From Ostreococcus mediterraneus (taxonomy: Eukaryota; Chlorophyta; Mamiellophyceae; Mamiellales; Bathycoccaceae): DNA of 64,000 bases. The stretch covers positions 378,958 through 442,957 of the forward strand of contig WMKK01000005.1 of the NCBI GenBank assembly GCA_012295225.1, read 5' to 3'. Shown here piece after piece: positions 1 through 8,252 of this stretch; position 1 is the stretch's first letter; the number at the start of each line of letters is the position of its first letter. Under the pieces are notes generated by a model. That model did not search any database and was not told the origin of the DNA. It worked only from the letters and a program-made list of their open reading frames with translations. A program made the position numbers and the translations under genes.

Positions 1-1
1 C

Positions 2-625
2 TGCCCGGGTGCGATGATTAACATGATTTCCAACCCGGTGAACTCCACGGTGCCAATTGCGGCGGAAGTGTTGAAGAAGAAGGGCAAGTACGACGCTCGC
101 AAGTTGTTTGGCGTCACCACGCTCGACGTCGTGCGCGCGAAGACGTTCTATGCTGAAAAGGCTGGTTTGGAAACCGCGCGATGCGACGTGCCGGTTGTCG
201 GTGGCCACGCTGGCGTGACCATCTTGCCGTTGTTCTCTCAAGCGACGCCGAAGGCGTCCAACTTGAGCGCCGCCGACATCGACGCGTTGACCAAGCGCAC
301 CCAAGACGGCGGTACTGAAGTTGTCGCCGCCAAGGCGGGTAAGGGTTCTGCCACGCTTTCCATGGCGTATGCCGGTGCTTTGTTCGCCGATGCCTGCTTG
401 CGCGCGAAGAATGGCGAAGCCAACATTGTCGAATGCACGTACGTCGAGTCCAAGATTACCGACGCTCCGTTCTTTGCCTCCAAGGTCACCCTCGGCCGCG
501 ACGGTGTCGACACCATCCATGGTCTCGGTTCTTTGACCGCGTACGAGCAAAGCGCGCTCGACGCGATGATGCCGGAACTCCACGACTCCATCAAGAAGGG
601 TGTTGATTTCGTCAAGGGTAACTAA
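2..625 (+). CDS. NAD-dependent malate dehydrogenase, C-terminal part
   Basis: The window opens inside this gene; the frame is open from base 2 and codes for the last 207 or so residues. MDH interconverts malate and oxaloacetate with NAD(H). Visible hallmarks are the [14 protein letters not shown] segment, the LDVVRA block that carries the Asp and Arg of the active site, and the [14 protein letters not shown] signature with the catalytic His. The C-terminus ends in VKGN, so there is no SKL-type peroxisomal signal; the N-terminal targeting sequence lies outside the window, so plastid, mitochondrial or PTS2-peroxisomal location cannot be decided. The NAD-binding Rossmann half is missing only because of the window edge. 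Its 3' end faces the methyltransferase on the other strand, with 92 bp between. Confidence 0.95.
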   Translation, partial: CPGAMINMISNPVNSTVPIAAEVLKKKGKYDARKLFGVTTLDVVRAKTFYAEKAGLETARCDVPVVGGHAGVTILPLFSQATPKASNLSAADIDALTKRTQDGGTEVVAAKAGKGSATLSMAYAGALFADACLRAKNGEANIVECTYVESKITDAPFFASKVTLGRDGVDTIHGLGSLTAYEQSALDAMMPELHDSIKKGVDFVKGN

Positions 626-717
626 ACGCGTATAAAATCTTTTGGTAACATTACATCCGTGACTTCACGGCTTCTACTGCTTTCCTAATTACTGTCTCTA
701 AGCGAGCTCAAGCTCTA

Positions 718-1332
718 TCATATCTGATACAAATATAATTTATTGTACGCCGAAGCATCGACGCCACCACTCGGGCGATCGCGCGAGCTCGCGAATCCTC
801 GCGAGTCAACCAACTTGTCGTCCCACGCGTCGCTCGGCATCTTGAACATGTACGCAACCACGCGCGCGCCCGGTCGTAGCTCCTCCAGCAGCTTCACCGA
901 CAACTTGGCGTTTCCTTTCGGCAACAAATACACAAACACCAGCGTCGCGTCGGCTATGGAAACGTCAAACGCCGATGTGTGCTTTATATCGACCAAGTCG
1001 TGTACGTTTGCTGTTTCGACGCGAGAGTCCCGAGCGTCAGTCTTTGAGCTCGCGCCACGTTCGTCGTCATCGCGCGCACCTTTCGTCACGTTCTCCCGCG
1101 CAATCGAACACGCGCGTTCGTCTATTTCTACCCCGACCGCTCGAGCGCCGCGTTCGACCGCGGCGGCGACGCACACGCGTCCGTCATTGCACCCCAAGTC
1201 GTACACCACATCGGCGGAGGATACGCTCGCGAATTCCAACGCGCGCGACACCATGAGCGCGGATGTGGCGCTGATTGGACCCAAATCGTCGTCGGCGTGT
1301 GCACGTTCGCGCGGCGCGGGCGACGCGGACAT
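718..1332 (-). CDS. SAM-dependent methyltransferase, small FAM173-like
   Basis: A 204-residue seven-beta-strand methyltransferase. Motif I is VVYDLGCNDGR (residues 42-52), the acidic post-I strand is GVEIDE (67-72), and a later strand reads DATLVFVYLLPKGN (128-141). The pattern of a Gly-Asp-Gly-Arg loop and a hydrophobic strand ending in YLLP resembles the FAM173/ATPSCKMT lysine methyltransferase group, but this is memory of the motif, not an alignment. There is no clear transit peptide. The start is an ATG with Ala and Ser codons after it. It is convergent with malate dehydrogenase and co-oriented with the GH36 gene upstream, 151 bp away. The substrate is unknown; other small-molecule or protein methyltransferases remain possible. 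Confidence 0.8.
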   Translation of the reverse strand: MSASPAPRERAHADDDLGPISATSALMVSRALEFASVSSADVVYDLGCNDGRVCVAAAVERGARAVGVEIDERACSIARENVTKGARDDDERGASSKTDARDSRVETANVHDLVDIKHTSAFDVSIADATLVFVYLLPKGNAKLSVKLLEELRPGARVVAYMFKMPSDAWDDKLVDSRGFASSRDRPSGGVDASAYNKLYLYQI

Positions 1333-1483
1333 GTCGAGATGTGAGGCGCGACTTGACTGGTTTCGGTTGGTAGTTGGTTGAGCTAGATACTTTTTCGTAT
1401 GTATTGTACAACAACACTCTCGCGCGTCGATTATTACTCGACGCGCATGATCACTGTCTTGAACTAAAGGGAAATGAACTGAT

Positions 1484-4087
1484 TTACCACTTGATGTTCA
1501 CGCTGTGAACATTTTCGATCGCACCGAGGGAAACGACGAGGGCGCCAGAGCGGGAATCGAACGCGGACGGGACGACGACGCCGTCGACGGCGACGCTCGT
1601 TGGTTCTTTGGACGCGTAGCATACCAAATCTCCGAGACCGTACGCACGGATGTTGACATCAGTGCCGATGGAATCAACAGACAACACCGCACCGCCACCA
1701 TTCATCATTGCGCTCAATCCGAGCGCGGCGAATTCCACCGCGCCCGACACCAACAGCTCAGCGATGGTGAAAATTTCCCAATCCTTGTGCGCGAGCATAA
1801 CCGAGACGGTCTCCTTGAGCTCGAGCACGCGAATGTCCCCGCGACGATGAGAGCGCACAACGAATCGTGCGCCTTCTATGGAGCGTTCTTTAATGCCCTC
1901 GACGTCTCTCGGACACACGTCGGCGCTCGCCGGCGCGATGGGCTTTTCGTGACTAACAAATTGATTCTTTGTTCGCGACCACGACGCGCCTTGAATATTG
2001 AACACCGCCACCACGGAATTGACGTAGTTACGATTCCAAACCTTCAACGCACTACGTCCATCGCGCGTGACGTCCTTGAACAAGCAGTCACGAGTCGGTC
2101 GCCCAGCGCTTCGGCATCGCAGCACGTTGCCCGACGGCAACACGAGTTGACGCAAGACGTCGAAATCGTGCTGCCCAGGGTGATCGCTCACGTACACCGG
2201 ACAACCGCCGATGGCGCGCGCGGCGGCGTGCAACGCCCCCGATTCATTAGCGCTCTGGAACATATCCCAGTCCGGCAGCACTATTTCACCCATGAAGATG
2301 GAGTTGTACACTACGTTGGCAATGTGCACCGTGTGACTCGCTTCATTCGTCGGGTAGAAATCGTCGCTCGCTCTCGCCACGGCGCTCGACTTGAAGTTGT
2401 AAATGTTCTCTGTCGAGTGACACATACAGTTAATAATGCCGTTGTCCGGAAAATGAGCCGTGACGGATTCTTCAAGCGCAGCATGAACGCGTCTCGCGAA
2501 CGACGGACCGCCGCCGTTTTTGTACCCAAGCGCGCCGATGACGGCTTGAGCGTCCACCTTGACGCCATCCACACCCGAGGCGGATAAGTAGTCGTGCATG
2601 ACGACGTAGAAATGTGCGATGGTTTCAGGGCTTGGGACGCCCACGCCACCAATAGTGAGCGGATCCCACGCTTGCGATGGCTCAATCGAAAGTAATCCGG
2701 GCGTGTGGCGCGGATACTTCAACACGGCGCCGTACTTGGCGACGTTTTCTTCATCCGGGTGAATACCACCCCAGTAACCTAACAACGCATGCCAACAGTA
2801 AACATATTGTACCCCGAAATCAGTTTTAATTTTCGTCACAACTTTCTCCAACCCGTCGACGAGTTCAGCCGCGGGAAGGTTTAATTTGGATGTTTGATTC
2901 CGCTTGCGAAAGAATTTCGGCAAGGTTTTATCCAACACGCGTTGCGACAGCGTTCGCTTCATTTTATCATCAAGCGCCTGGAACTTGTGATTCGCCTTGA
3001 CGGCATAGACGCGATGATTAAAGTTACTCATGCCCGCCACCACGAGCTTGACCATGTTGAAGAAGACGTAGTTCATCAACAAGCGAAACACGTGCCAGGT
3101 GAACGAGCGAAACTTGCTCGCGTGTAAACGGTTCCAGTAAAACGACGCCGCCAAGGCTGCCAAAAACCCCGGTGGTGGCGCCGCGGATGTCGTCGGTGGC
3201 GGCTTCACCACCGCATCTGGATCAGGGATCGTTTTATCCTTTACGCTCGCTTTACGGTACGACTTATCCGGTAAAACGCTTTGCCAACCGTCGTCAATGA
3301 TGACAAACCTCGCCGGCGTCCCACCTTCACGCAACGTCTGCACCCCGTGCTCAATCCCTGTCGGCGTCACATCGGTATAAAATGCATCCCATGAACACCA
3401 CCCAAACACGTCCGCGCTCAGTGGAATCTTCTTATTCTCCAACAACTCAAACGTCCCCAACGCGCGTTGCGCTCGCTCCATCGCCGCGTGAATCGCGTCG
3501 TACGGCGACCTCGCCGTCGCCATCACCATCACAGAATCCACCCTAATCGCACTCTCATCCGCACAATTCGACTCAACAATCAAATTCAATTCCCCTCTCG
3601 ACGTACCCTCGAGAGTCGATCTAAAAATATTCCCGCTCGTCGGCAACGCGCACGCGAACCCCGCGCCATCCTCGAGCTCCATCAACAAAAACTGCGTCTC
3701 CGCGGGCACATCCTCCCCAGAGCTCCCCCACGCCGGAGTCATCCACCACAATTTACACCTCGCACTCGCCACAAACTTCGTACACGCCATGGACGCCGCC
3801 AGGCGCACCACGTGTCGACTCGCGCTGCGATCGGCGCGCAGATTCCATGCGCTCGTGCGCGCATCTGTGACCTTCATCGTCGCGGCTTCGGCGTCGGGTG
3901 CGTCGCGCACGACCTCGACGTGCGGACCGATGCCTCGAAAGACATCGGCCACGTCGTGTGCGAAGGCGTCGCGCGTCATCGCGCCGTCGTCGTCGACGTG
4001 CGCGGCGCGCAATGGCACCGCGAGCGCACAGAGGGTGACTCGACATGTGAGCTCCGACCACATGTCGGCACACATTGACGCGAGCAT
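1484..4087 (-). CDS. GH36 raffinose synthase / seed-imbibition alpha-galactosidase family
   Basis: An 867-residue glycoside hydrolase family 36 protein of the raffinose synthase/SIP clade, which transfers or releases alpha-galactosyl units. Hallmarks in order: KLWWM and ETQFLLMELEDG in the N-terminal beta domain, DVFGWCSWDAFYTDVTP, FVIIDDGWQSV, GVDGVKVDAQ with the presumed nucleophile Asp near residue 510, and RASDDFYP with the acid/base Asp near 573, followed by LPDWDMFQS. The open frame runs on to 4519 without a domain, through the coding region of the opposite gene, so I place the start at the ATG at 4087; ATGs at 4075 and 4063 are also possible. The sequence cannot separate synthase from alkaline alpha-galactosidase. 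It is head-to-head with the coiled-coil gene at 4140. Confidence 0.9.
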   Translation of the reverse strand: MLASMCADMWSELTCRVTLCALAVPLRAAHVDDDGAMTRDAFAHDVADVFRGIGPHVEVVRDAPDAEAATMKVTDARTSAWNLRADRSASRHVVRLAASMACTKFVASARCKLWWMTPAWGSSGEDVPAETQFLLMELEDGAGFACALPTSGNIFRSTLEGTSRGELNLIVESNCADESAIRVDSVMVMATARSPYDAIHAAMERAQRALGTFELLENKKIPLSADVFGWCSWDAFYTDVTPTGIEHGVQTLREGGTPARFVIIDDGWQSVLPDKSYRKASVKDKTIPDPDAVVKPPPTTSAAPPPGFLAALAASFYWNRLHASKFRSFTWHVFRLLMNYVFFNMVKLVVAGMSNFNHRVYAVKANHKFQALDDKMKRTLSQRVLDKTLPKFFRKRNQTSKLNLPAAELVDGLEKVVTKIKTDFGVQYVYCWHALLGYWGGIHPDEENVAKYGAVLKYPRHTPGLLSIEPSQAWDPLTIGGVGVPSPETIAHFYVVMHDYLSASGVDGVKVDAQAVIGALGYKNGGGPSFARRVHAALEESVTAHFPDNGIINCMCHSTENIYNFKSSAVARASDDFYPTNEASHTVHIANVVYNSIFMGEIVLPDWDMFQSANESGALHAAARAIGGCPVYVSDHPGQHDFDVLRQLVLPSGNVLRCRSAGRPTRDCLFKDVTRDGRSALKVWNRNYVNSVVAVFNIQGASWSRTKNQFVSHEKPIAPASADVCPRDVEGIKERSIEGARFVVRSHRRGDIRVLELKETVSVMLAHKDWEIFTIAELLVSGAVEFAALGLSAMMNGGGAVLSVDSIGTDVNIRAYGLGDLVCYASKEPTSVAVDGVVVPSAFDSRSGALVVSLGAIENVHSVNIKW

Positions 4088-4139
4088 CGACGCGCACGGG
4101 CATCGAGCGATCGAACGGACGACGCGAACGGACGGTAAA
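4088..4139. promoter_or_regulatory. Shared divergent promoter, GH36 gene / coiled-coil gene
   Basis: Only 52 bp separate the two inferred start codons, so both 5' UTRs and core promoters must overlap each other or lie inside coding sequence. No TATA element is visible. The function is inferred from position only. Confidence 0.5.
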
Positions 4140-4778
4140 ATGGACGCACTCGCGCCGCTCGAACGGGCGTTGGCGGCGAGCGAGCGCGCGTTGGCGCAAG
4201 AGACGCGGGATGTGGAGGCGCTCGAGGACAAGCTGCGCGTGGTGGAGGAGAATATTGTGGAAATCGAGGCGGAAAATGCGCGATTGCGCGAGGTGTTGCG
4301 GGGGAAACGCGCGGAATTGAGTGCGGTGAAGGATGAGAAAGTGTGCGTCGCGCAGGAGTTGCATGCACGCGCGGAGGCAGTGAAGGAGATGGAGGGATTG
4401 CTGCGCGCGCGGGACGAGGCGGAGACGCTGGCCAAGGCGCGACGGTTGCGCGCGTTGCGAGAGGAAATCGACAAGGAGGAGTACATGCACACGGCGATGA
4501 AGGCGAGGCGCGAGGACATGGAAGTGTGTCAGAAACTTCGTGAGCTGACGCGGGATTTTGAGGGTGGACCGTTGGTGACGGAGGACGACGAGATTTCAGA
4601 GCGCGTGCCGAGGGACATCTTGGACACGTTGCGGCGCCTCGCGGAGACGCGCGCGGATAATGAAGCCAAGAAACGATCAATCATGGAACGTGGTGGTGGC
4701 GGCGGCGGTGGTGGTGAAGATACTGGGACGTTGAAGGAACGACGCGTCGACGTCGTCGTCGAAGGCGGTGATGATTGA
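4140..4778 (+). CDS. Coiled-coil protein with polyglycine tract
   Basis: A 212-residue protein that I do not recognise. From the ATG at 4140 (AAAATGG context) residues 1 to about 150 form an almost continuous charged heptad-type coiled coil, rich in Glu, Ala, Arg and Leu. A short Pro- and Asp-containing segment follows, then eight Gly from about residue 184 and an acidic-basic tail. The same frame is open upstream to 3789, but that part is the antisense shadow of the GH36 gene. A scaffold or cytoskeletal adaptor role would be a guess. The 3' end is convergent with the Myb gene, 206 bp away. Confidence 0.75.
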   Translation: MDALAPLERALAASERALAQETRDVEALEDKLRVVEENIVEIEAENARLREVLRGKRAELSAVKDEKVCVAQELHARAEAVKEMEGLLRARDEAETLAKARRLRALREEIDKEEYMHTAMKARREDMEVCQKLRELTRDFEGGPLVTEDDEISERVPRDILDTLRRLAETRADNEAKKRSIMERGGGGGGGGEDTGTLKERRVDVVVEGGDD

Positions 4779-4984
4779 AATGCGGAAGATTCGATGGATG
4801 AAATGATGGAAACAATGAGATTGAAAAATGGAATCTGTAGCGCGTGGTGGCTCTAAGACAAGATTAGCTAGACTAATCCCGTACGTCGCCCACACTACTG
4901 TTGTGACTAGAATTTGAATAAAATGACAGTGTATAATGTTGTGTACAAAAATATAATGTGAGGAGGAAGACCTTTGTTTTGTCT

Positions 4985-6601
4985 TCACACCTTTTGCGCG
5001 TTCCGTTGCGCGTCATCCTCCTGACCGTCGTCGCTCTTGTCAGATCCGTCAGAGCCGTTGTCGGCATTCTTGGCGTCCCGCGCGGACGTCACCGCTTTGT
5101 TGTGACATTTGCTTTGCGAAGCATGCACCGGGACTTTGCTCGAGGTACCACTGATGAATCCTGACGTGCCCATCATCGGGTTCGCGTTTTGCTGTCCCAT
5201 GTAGCCCATCGCCGCGGCTTGCATGATGGACGCAAAGTGCGCTTGCATGGTGCCAAACTGTTCCGTCGTAAACGGCATGGTGAGCGGCGCCGTTCCAACA
5301 GGAGTCTGTGCAGACACAGACCTTGGTCCTATGGACGAAAACGCGCTCTTCTTACCGCTCGCGCTGTCTTTACCATCGGTGGCTTTACCCGCGGGTTGAG
5401 CGGCGGCTCGTCTATCTACTACTACGGCGGCGGTTTTCCCGCTCGTGTCTTCTTGCCCAGACTGATCCGTTCTCGCTGACGCGACGAGAGCGGCGGCGGC
5501 TTTTTGTCCCCACATGTTGGACAACATCGAAATATAGTTCAAGAACTGTTGTGGGTTATTCATCGAAGATGGTTGGTTGTGAATACCCGCGGGCGCGGCG
5601 TTCGCGACGCCCAAGTACGGGTTCACCATCGGCATGTTCATCATCCCTGGGTACGCCTGTGGGACGCCGAAATATCCCGCGCGCATATCCGCCTGTAACG
5701 TGCACTGCATGGAATCGCTCGCCACCGAAAGCACCGCGGCGACGGCGGCGGAGGACGCCGCGTGCGCGACGTGTTCCTTTGACTCTTCCACGTTGACGCT
5801 CTTTTGCGCGGTTTGCGTGCTCTTCCCAGTGCCGCCCGAATTGTTGCCATCCGCACCACCGGAGCCGCCCGAGCCACCGCTTCTACCCGACCCTCCAGTG
5901 CCTCCACTCCCACCGCTTCCACCCGTACCACCACTCCCGCTCGGCTGCGACGTCGCCTTGCGCGGATACGGATGCGTCGGCTTTCGTTTCGGCCGCGCCG
6001 GCGGAATTTCAATATCTACATCAACCGCAAACTTCCCAACGCTACCACCGCCACCACCGCCACTGGACGTCGTCATCTTTGATGACGTGCGCTTCGATTC
6101 ATTCTCCACATCACCCGCGCGCGCACCCGCGTTCTCGCTCCCAGACGTATCTCCTTTCTTCGACGCCTCGCGTTGAAGCTTTGAAAAAAACTTTTGCGCG
6201 TGCGACCGAATCTGCACCGCCGTCTTCGTCCCAATATGCTCTTCAATCTTACGCCACGCCCGTCCATGCGCCTTGAGCGATTCCAAAAACAACACGTGCT
6301 CCTCCTCCGTCCACCGTTCGCGTTTCTTCGTAATCGTATACGGTTTCCGAACCTTCAACGCCGGCGCCGGCGCGCTCGCGCCCGCGCGCGCCCGCGCCGT
6401 CTCGCCCCTCTCATCGTCGTCACCACCCCCCGGCGACGCGCTCGCACCGCGCTCACGCTTCACATCCACCACCGCCCTATCGCTCGCCTGCCCACGCACC
6501 GCCGGCGACGTCCCGTGCCCGCGCACTCGACGTCTCGCGCCCCCCGACGGTGACTCCCCCGACGTTTCCCCGTTGGCGGCGCGCCCTCGCGACGCCCCCA
6601 T
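4985..6601 (-). CDS. CCA1: CCA1/LHY/RVE-type single-Myb transcription factor (circadian clock family)
   Basis: A 538-residue nuclear factor with one SHAQKYF-class Myb repeat at about 87-145 ([17 protein letters not shown], then [11 protein letters not shown]). A second family block reads [16 protein letters not shown] at 201-216. That pair of motifs defines the CCA1/LHY/REVEILLE family, which binds evening-element-type sites and forms the plant and Ostreococcus clock loop with TOC1. A Gly/Ser-rich repeat lies at about 220-260, and the rest is low-complexity, rich in Met, Ala and Gln. The start is the ATG at 6601. Between it and the next gene is the longest gene-free stretch of the window, with three G-boxes. 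A REVEILLE-like paralogue rather than the clock gene itself remains possible. Confidence 0.85.
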   Translation of the reverse strand: MGASRGRAANGETSGESPSGGARRRVRGHGTSPAVRGQASDRAVVDVKRERGASASPGGGDDDERGETARARAGASAPAPALKVRKPYTITKKRERWTEEEHVLFLESLKAHGRAWRKIEEHIGTKTAVQIRSHAQKFFSKLQREASKKGDTSGSENAGARAGDVENESKRTSSKMTTSSGGGGGGSVGKFAVDVDIEIPPARPKRKPTHPYPRKATSQPSGSGGTGGSGGSGGTGGSGRSGGSGGSGGADGNNSGGTGKSTQTAQKSVNVEESKEHVAHAASSAAVAAVLSVASDSMQCTLQADMRAGYFGVPQAYPGMMNMPMVNPYLGVANAAPAGIHNQPSSMNNPQQFLNYISMLSNMWGQKAAAALVASARTDQSGQEDTSGKTAAVVVDRRAAAQPAGKATDGKDSASGKKSAFSSIGPRSVSAQTPVGTAPLTMPFTTEQFGTMQAHFASIMQAAAMGYMGQQNANPMMGTSGFISGTSSKVPVHASQSKCHNKAVTSARDAKNADNGSDGSDKSDDGQEDDAQRNAQKV

Positions 6602-6828
6602 CGACCTCGATTCCTCGCGTCACGCGTCCAAAGCCCGCGCTCGATGACGCGAATACGCGCGTCACGAAAACTCGTCTCCACGCGCACGCCAACCGATCGC
6701 CCGTCGCGTCGTCGCGTCGTCGCGCCCTCGTCGTCGCCCTCGTCGCCCTCGTCGCACGCGCGGAACCTCGGGAATCGCGCTCGCGCGCTCGCCCGCGCGC
6801 CCGCCCGCGCCCGCGCCCGCGCGTGCGC

Positions 6829-6848
6829 GAAAGAAAGAAAGAAAGAAA
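6829..6848. repeat. (GAAA)5 microsatellite
   Basis: Five perfect GAAA units in a row in the gene-free stretch upstream of the CCA1-like gene. Confidence 0.9.
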
Positions 6849-6974
6849 ACGATGCGCGGAAATGCGATGAATCACCTCGTCGTCGTCGTCGTCGCCCCCG
6901 TCGCGTCGCCCCCGTCGCGCGCGGACGAATCGCGAATCGCGCGCGAATCGCGCGAAAAAGCGCGACGACGACGA

Positions 6975-7026
6975 CGAGATCGCGAAAAAGCGACCGCGAG
7001 ATCGCGGTCGCTTTTTCGCGATCTCG
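6975..7026. repeat. Perfect 25-bp inverted repeat with 2-nt loop
   Basis: Bases 6975-6999 are exactly complementary to 7002-7026, with only GA between them. The arm contains the block GCGAAAAAGCG, which also occurs just upstream at about 6951-6963, so the hairpin seems to be built from a locally repeated word. In RNA either strand would fold into a very stable stem; in DNA it could extrude as a cruciform. It lies about 375 bp upstream of the CCA1-like start codon. The pairing was checked by hand; any role is inference. Confidence 0.9.
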
Positions 7027-7080
7027 ATCTGGTGACACATGGGCCTGTGCGTGCGTGCATACGCGTACGCTCTACGGCCT

Positions 7081-7187
7081 CGCCGAATGTCCGAGAAAAG
7101 GCATAGAGTCTGTGGTCCTTTCGCCCGCGAGAAGGCTGACGAAGAGATTCCTACCTATGTTTCTATACTTTTCTCGGACATTCGGCG
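7081..7187. repeat. 107-bp element bounded by 20-bp inverted repeats
   Basis: Bases 7081-7100 (CGCCGAATGTCCGAGAAAAG) are the exact reverse complement of 7168-7187. Pairing can resume as ATAG/CTAT after a small internal loop, so the whole 107 nt can fold as one long stem-loop. No target-site duplication is obvious at the edges, so a MITE-like origin is possible but unproven. A structured non-coding RNA or a regulatory hairpin are the alternatives. Confidence 0.85.
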
Positions 7188-7368
7188 CGGATGTCGAGCG
7201 TTCGGAAACGTGCGAAGAGCGATTTCTACATGACTCTGCCGACGACTACAATAGCGCTTGGCGACGGACGCGCGCGCGCGTCAAACGACGCGCGAAACGA
7301 CCCAAACGACGCGTCGACTGTTTCGCTTCTTTCGTCGTTCAAGGCTTGGAGTTGCGCGCCCTGTTATT

Positions 7369-7491
7369 CACGTGGTCTTCGACCACGCGCTGTACTGCAG
7401 TATACACGCGTCGATCACACGATGGTGTCGTCTCGGCGCGCTGTGTTGGCGGTATGCGTACGCACGAATGGTACACGTGTGTGCACACGTG
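7369..7491. promoter_or_regulatory. Cluster of three CACGTG G-boxes
   Basis: Palindromic CACGTG occurs at 7369-7374, 7474-7479 and 7486-7491; the last two are 12 bp apart, start to start. G-boxes are known binding sites for bZIP and bHLH factors in light- and clock-regulated plant promoters. They lie 0.8-0.9 kb upstream of the CCA1-like gene and about 0.55-0.65 kb upstream of the gene at 8026. No evening element (AAAATATCT) was seen in this stretch. The motif is seen; the regulatory role is inferred. Confidence 0.5.
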
Positions 7492-7870
7492 TATATGCAG
7501 CACGCACGCCCCTCGCGCGTGCACGCGGGCATAGACAAACGACTCGTATGTGGGGTATGATTTTTATAAATACATTGATAGTTTAATAAGTATGTAAGTA
7601 CTGGACGACATGCCTGGTCATGTTAAGGTACGCGACGAGGGGTAACTCGGGTGCAGACATAAGGGTTTACATGGCGCATGTGTACACGATCGGTGCGCCG
7701 CACGACACTCGTATGGAACACGATATGTACGGCATGTAGTACTCAAATGGTATATTACATAAGCGTATTATATGTTAAGTATGGTATACACGCGTATGCA
7801 GGCCCGACCTGCATATGCAGGACGCACGGCCCTAGTATGCTGATTCCGCCTACGAGAGGTCTCGGCGCGC

Positions 7871-7992
7871 GATCGATCGACTCGATCGATCGATCGACCG
7901 ACTCGATCGATCGACCGATCGACCGACTCGATCGATCGACCGATCGACCGACTCGATCGATCGACCGATCGATCGACTCGATCGATCGTCGG
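7871..7992. repeat. GATC-rich minisatellite, 25-bp period
   Basis: Units begin at 7901, 7926, 7951 and 7976 (first three complete, last partial), with a shortened 21-bp unit at 7880. The unit is built from GATCGATC, GACCGATC and GACCGACTC words. The array ends 33 bp before the start codon at 8026. Confidence 0.9.
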
Positions 7993-8025
7993 TCGCGACG
8001 TCGTCGACGCGCCAGACGGTGGGCG

Positions 8026-8220
8026 ATGGCGTCGCGCGGGGACGTCGCGTCGTCGTCGTCGTCGGCGTCGGTGGTGGCGCCGTCGGCGTCGGTGGCGCCG
8101 TGGACGTGCCTTCGCGCGACGTGGACGACGCGCGCGCGCGCGTACGTTCGCGCGCGGGGCGACGACGGCGTGCGCGAGGCGTTTCGTAGGCTTGGATTGG
8201 GCGCGCGTCGCGAGGATGAT

Positions 8221-8252
<32 letters not shown>

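Larger units (their letters stand above)
6602..8025. other. 1.4 kb gene-free stretch with repeats and G-boxes
   Basis: This divergent spacer between the CCA1-like gene and the gene at 8026 is far longer than any other gap here. It holds, in order, very GC-rich Arg/Ala-type low-complexity DNA (6602-6830), a GAAA microsatellite, a perfect hairpin, a 107-bp inverted-repeat element, three CACGTG boxes, a more AT-rich part (about 7550-7800), two pairs of short diverged direct repeats, and a GATC-rich 25-bp minisatellite. Long open frames run through it on both strands, but they have the composition of GC-rich shadows and show no domain. It probably combines the clock gene promoter, a 5' UTR and possibly a non-coding transcript. 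Confidence 0.7.

Noticed and set aside
4088-4519. N-terminal extension of the GH36 frame to 4519
   Set aside because: It has Ser/Ala/Arg shadow composition, lies antisense to a good coiled-coil gene, and the conserved domain begins after 4063.
6644-7534. Open frame of 296 codons on the plus strand in the long spacer
   Set aside because: Arg/Ala-dominated GC shadow that runs through the hairpins and the GAAA repeat; no domain, and competing frames overlap it.
7678-8025. Upstream extension of the gene at 8026
   Set aside because: It translates the GATC minisatellite into Asp-Arg-Ser repeats; the ATG at 8026 follows the array and starts a more protein-like sequence.
6602-8025. Evening element in the CCA1-like promoter region
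   Set aside because: Neither AAAATATCT nor its complement was found; only G-boxes are present.
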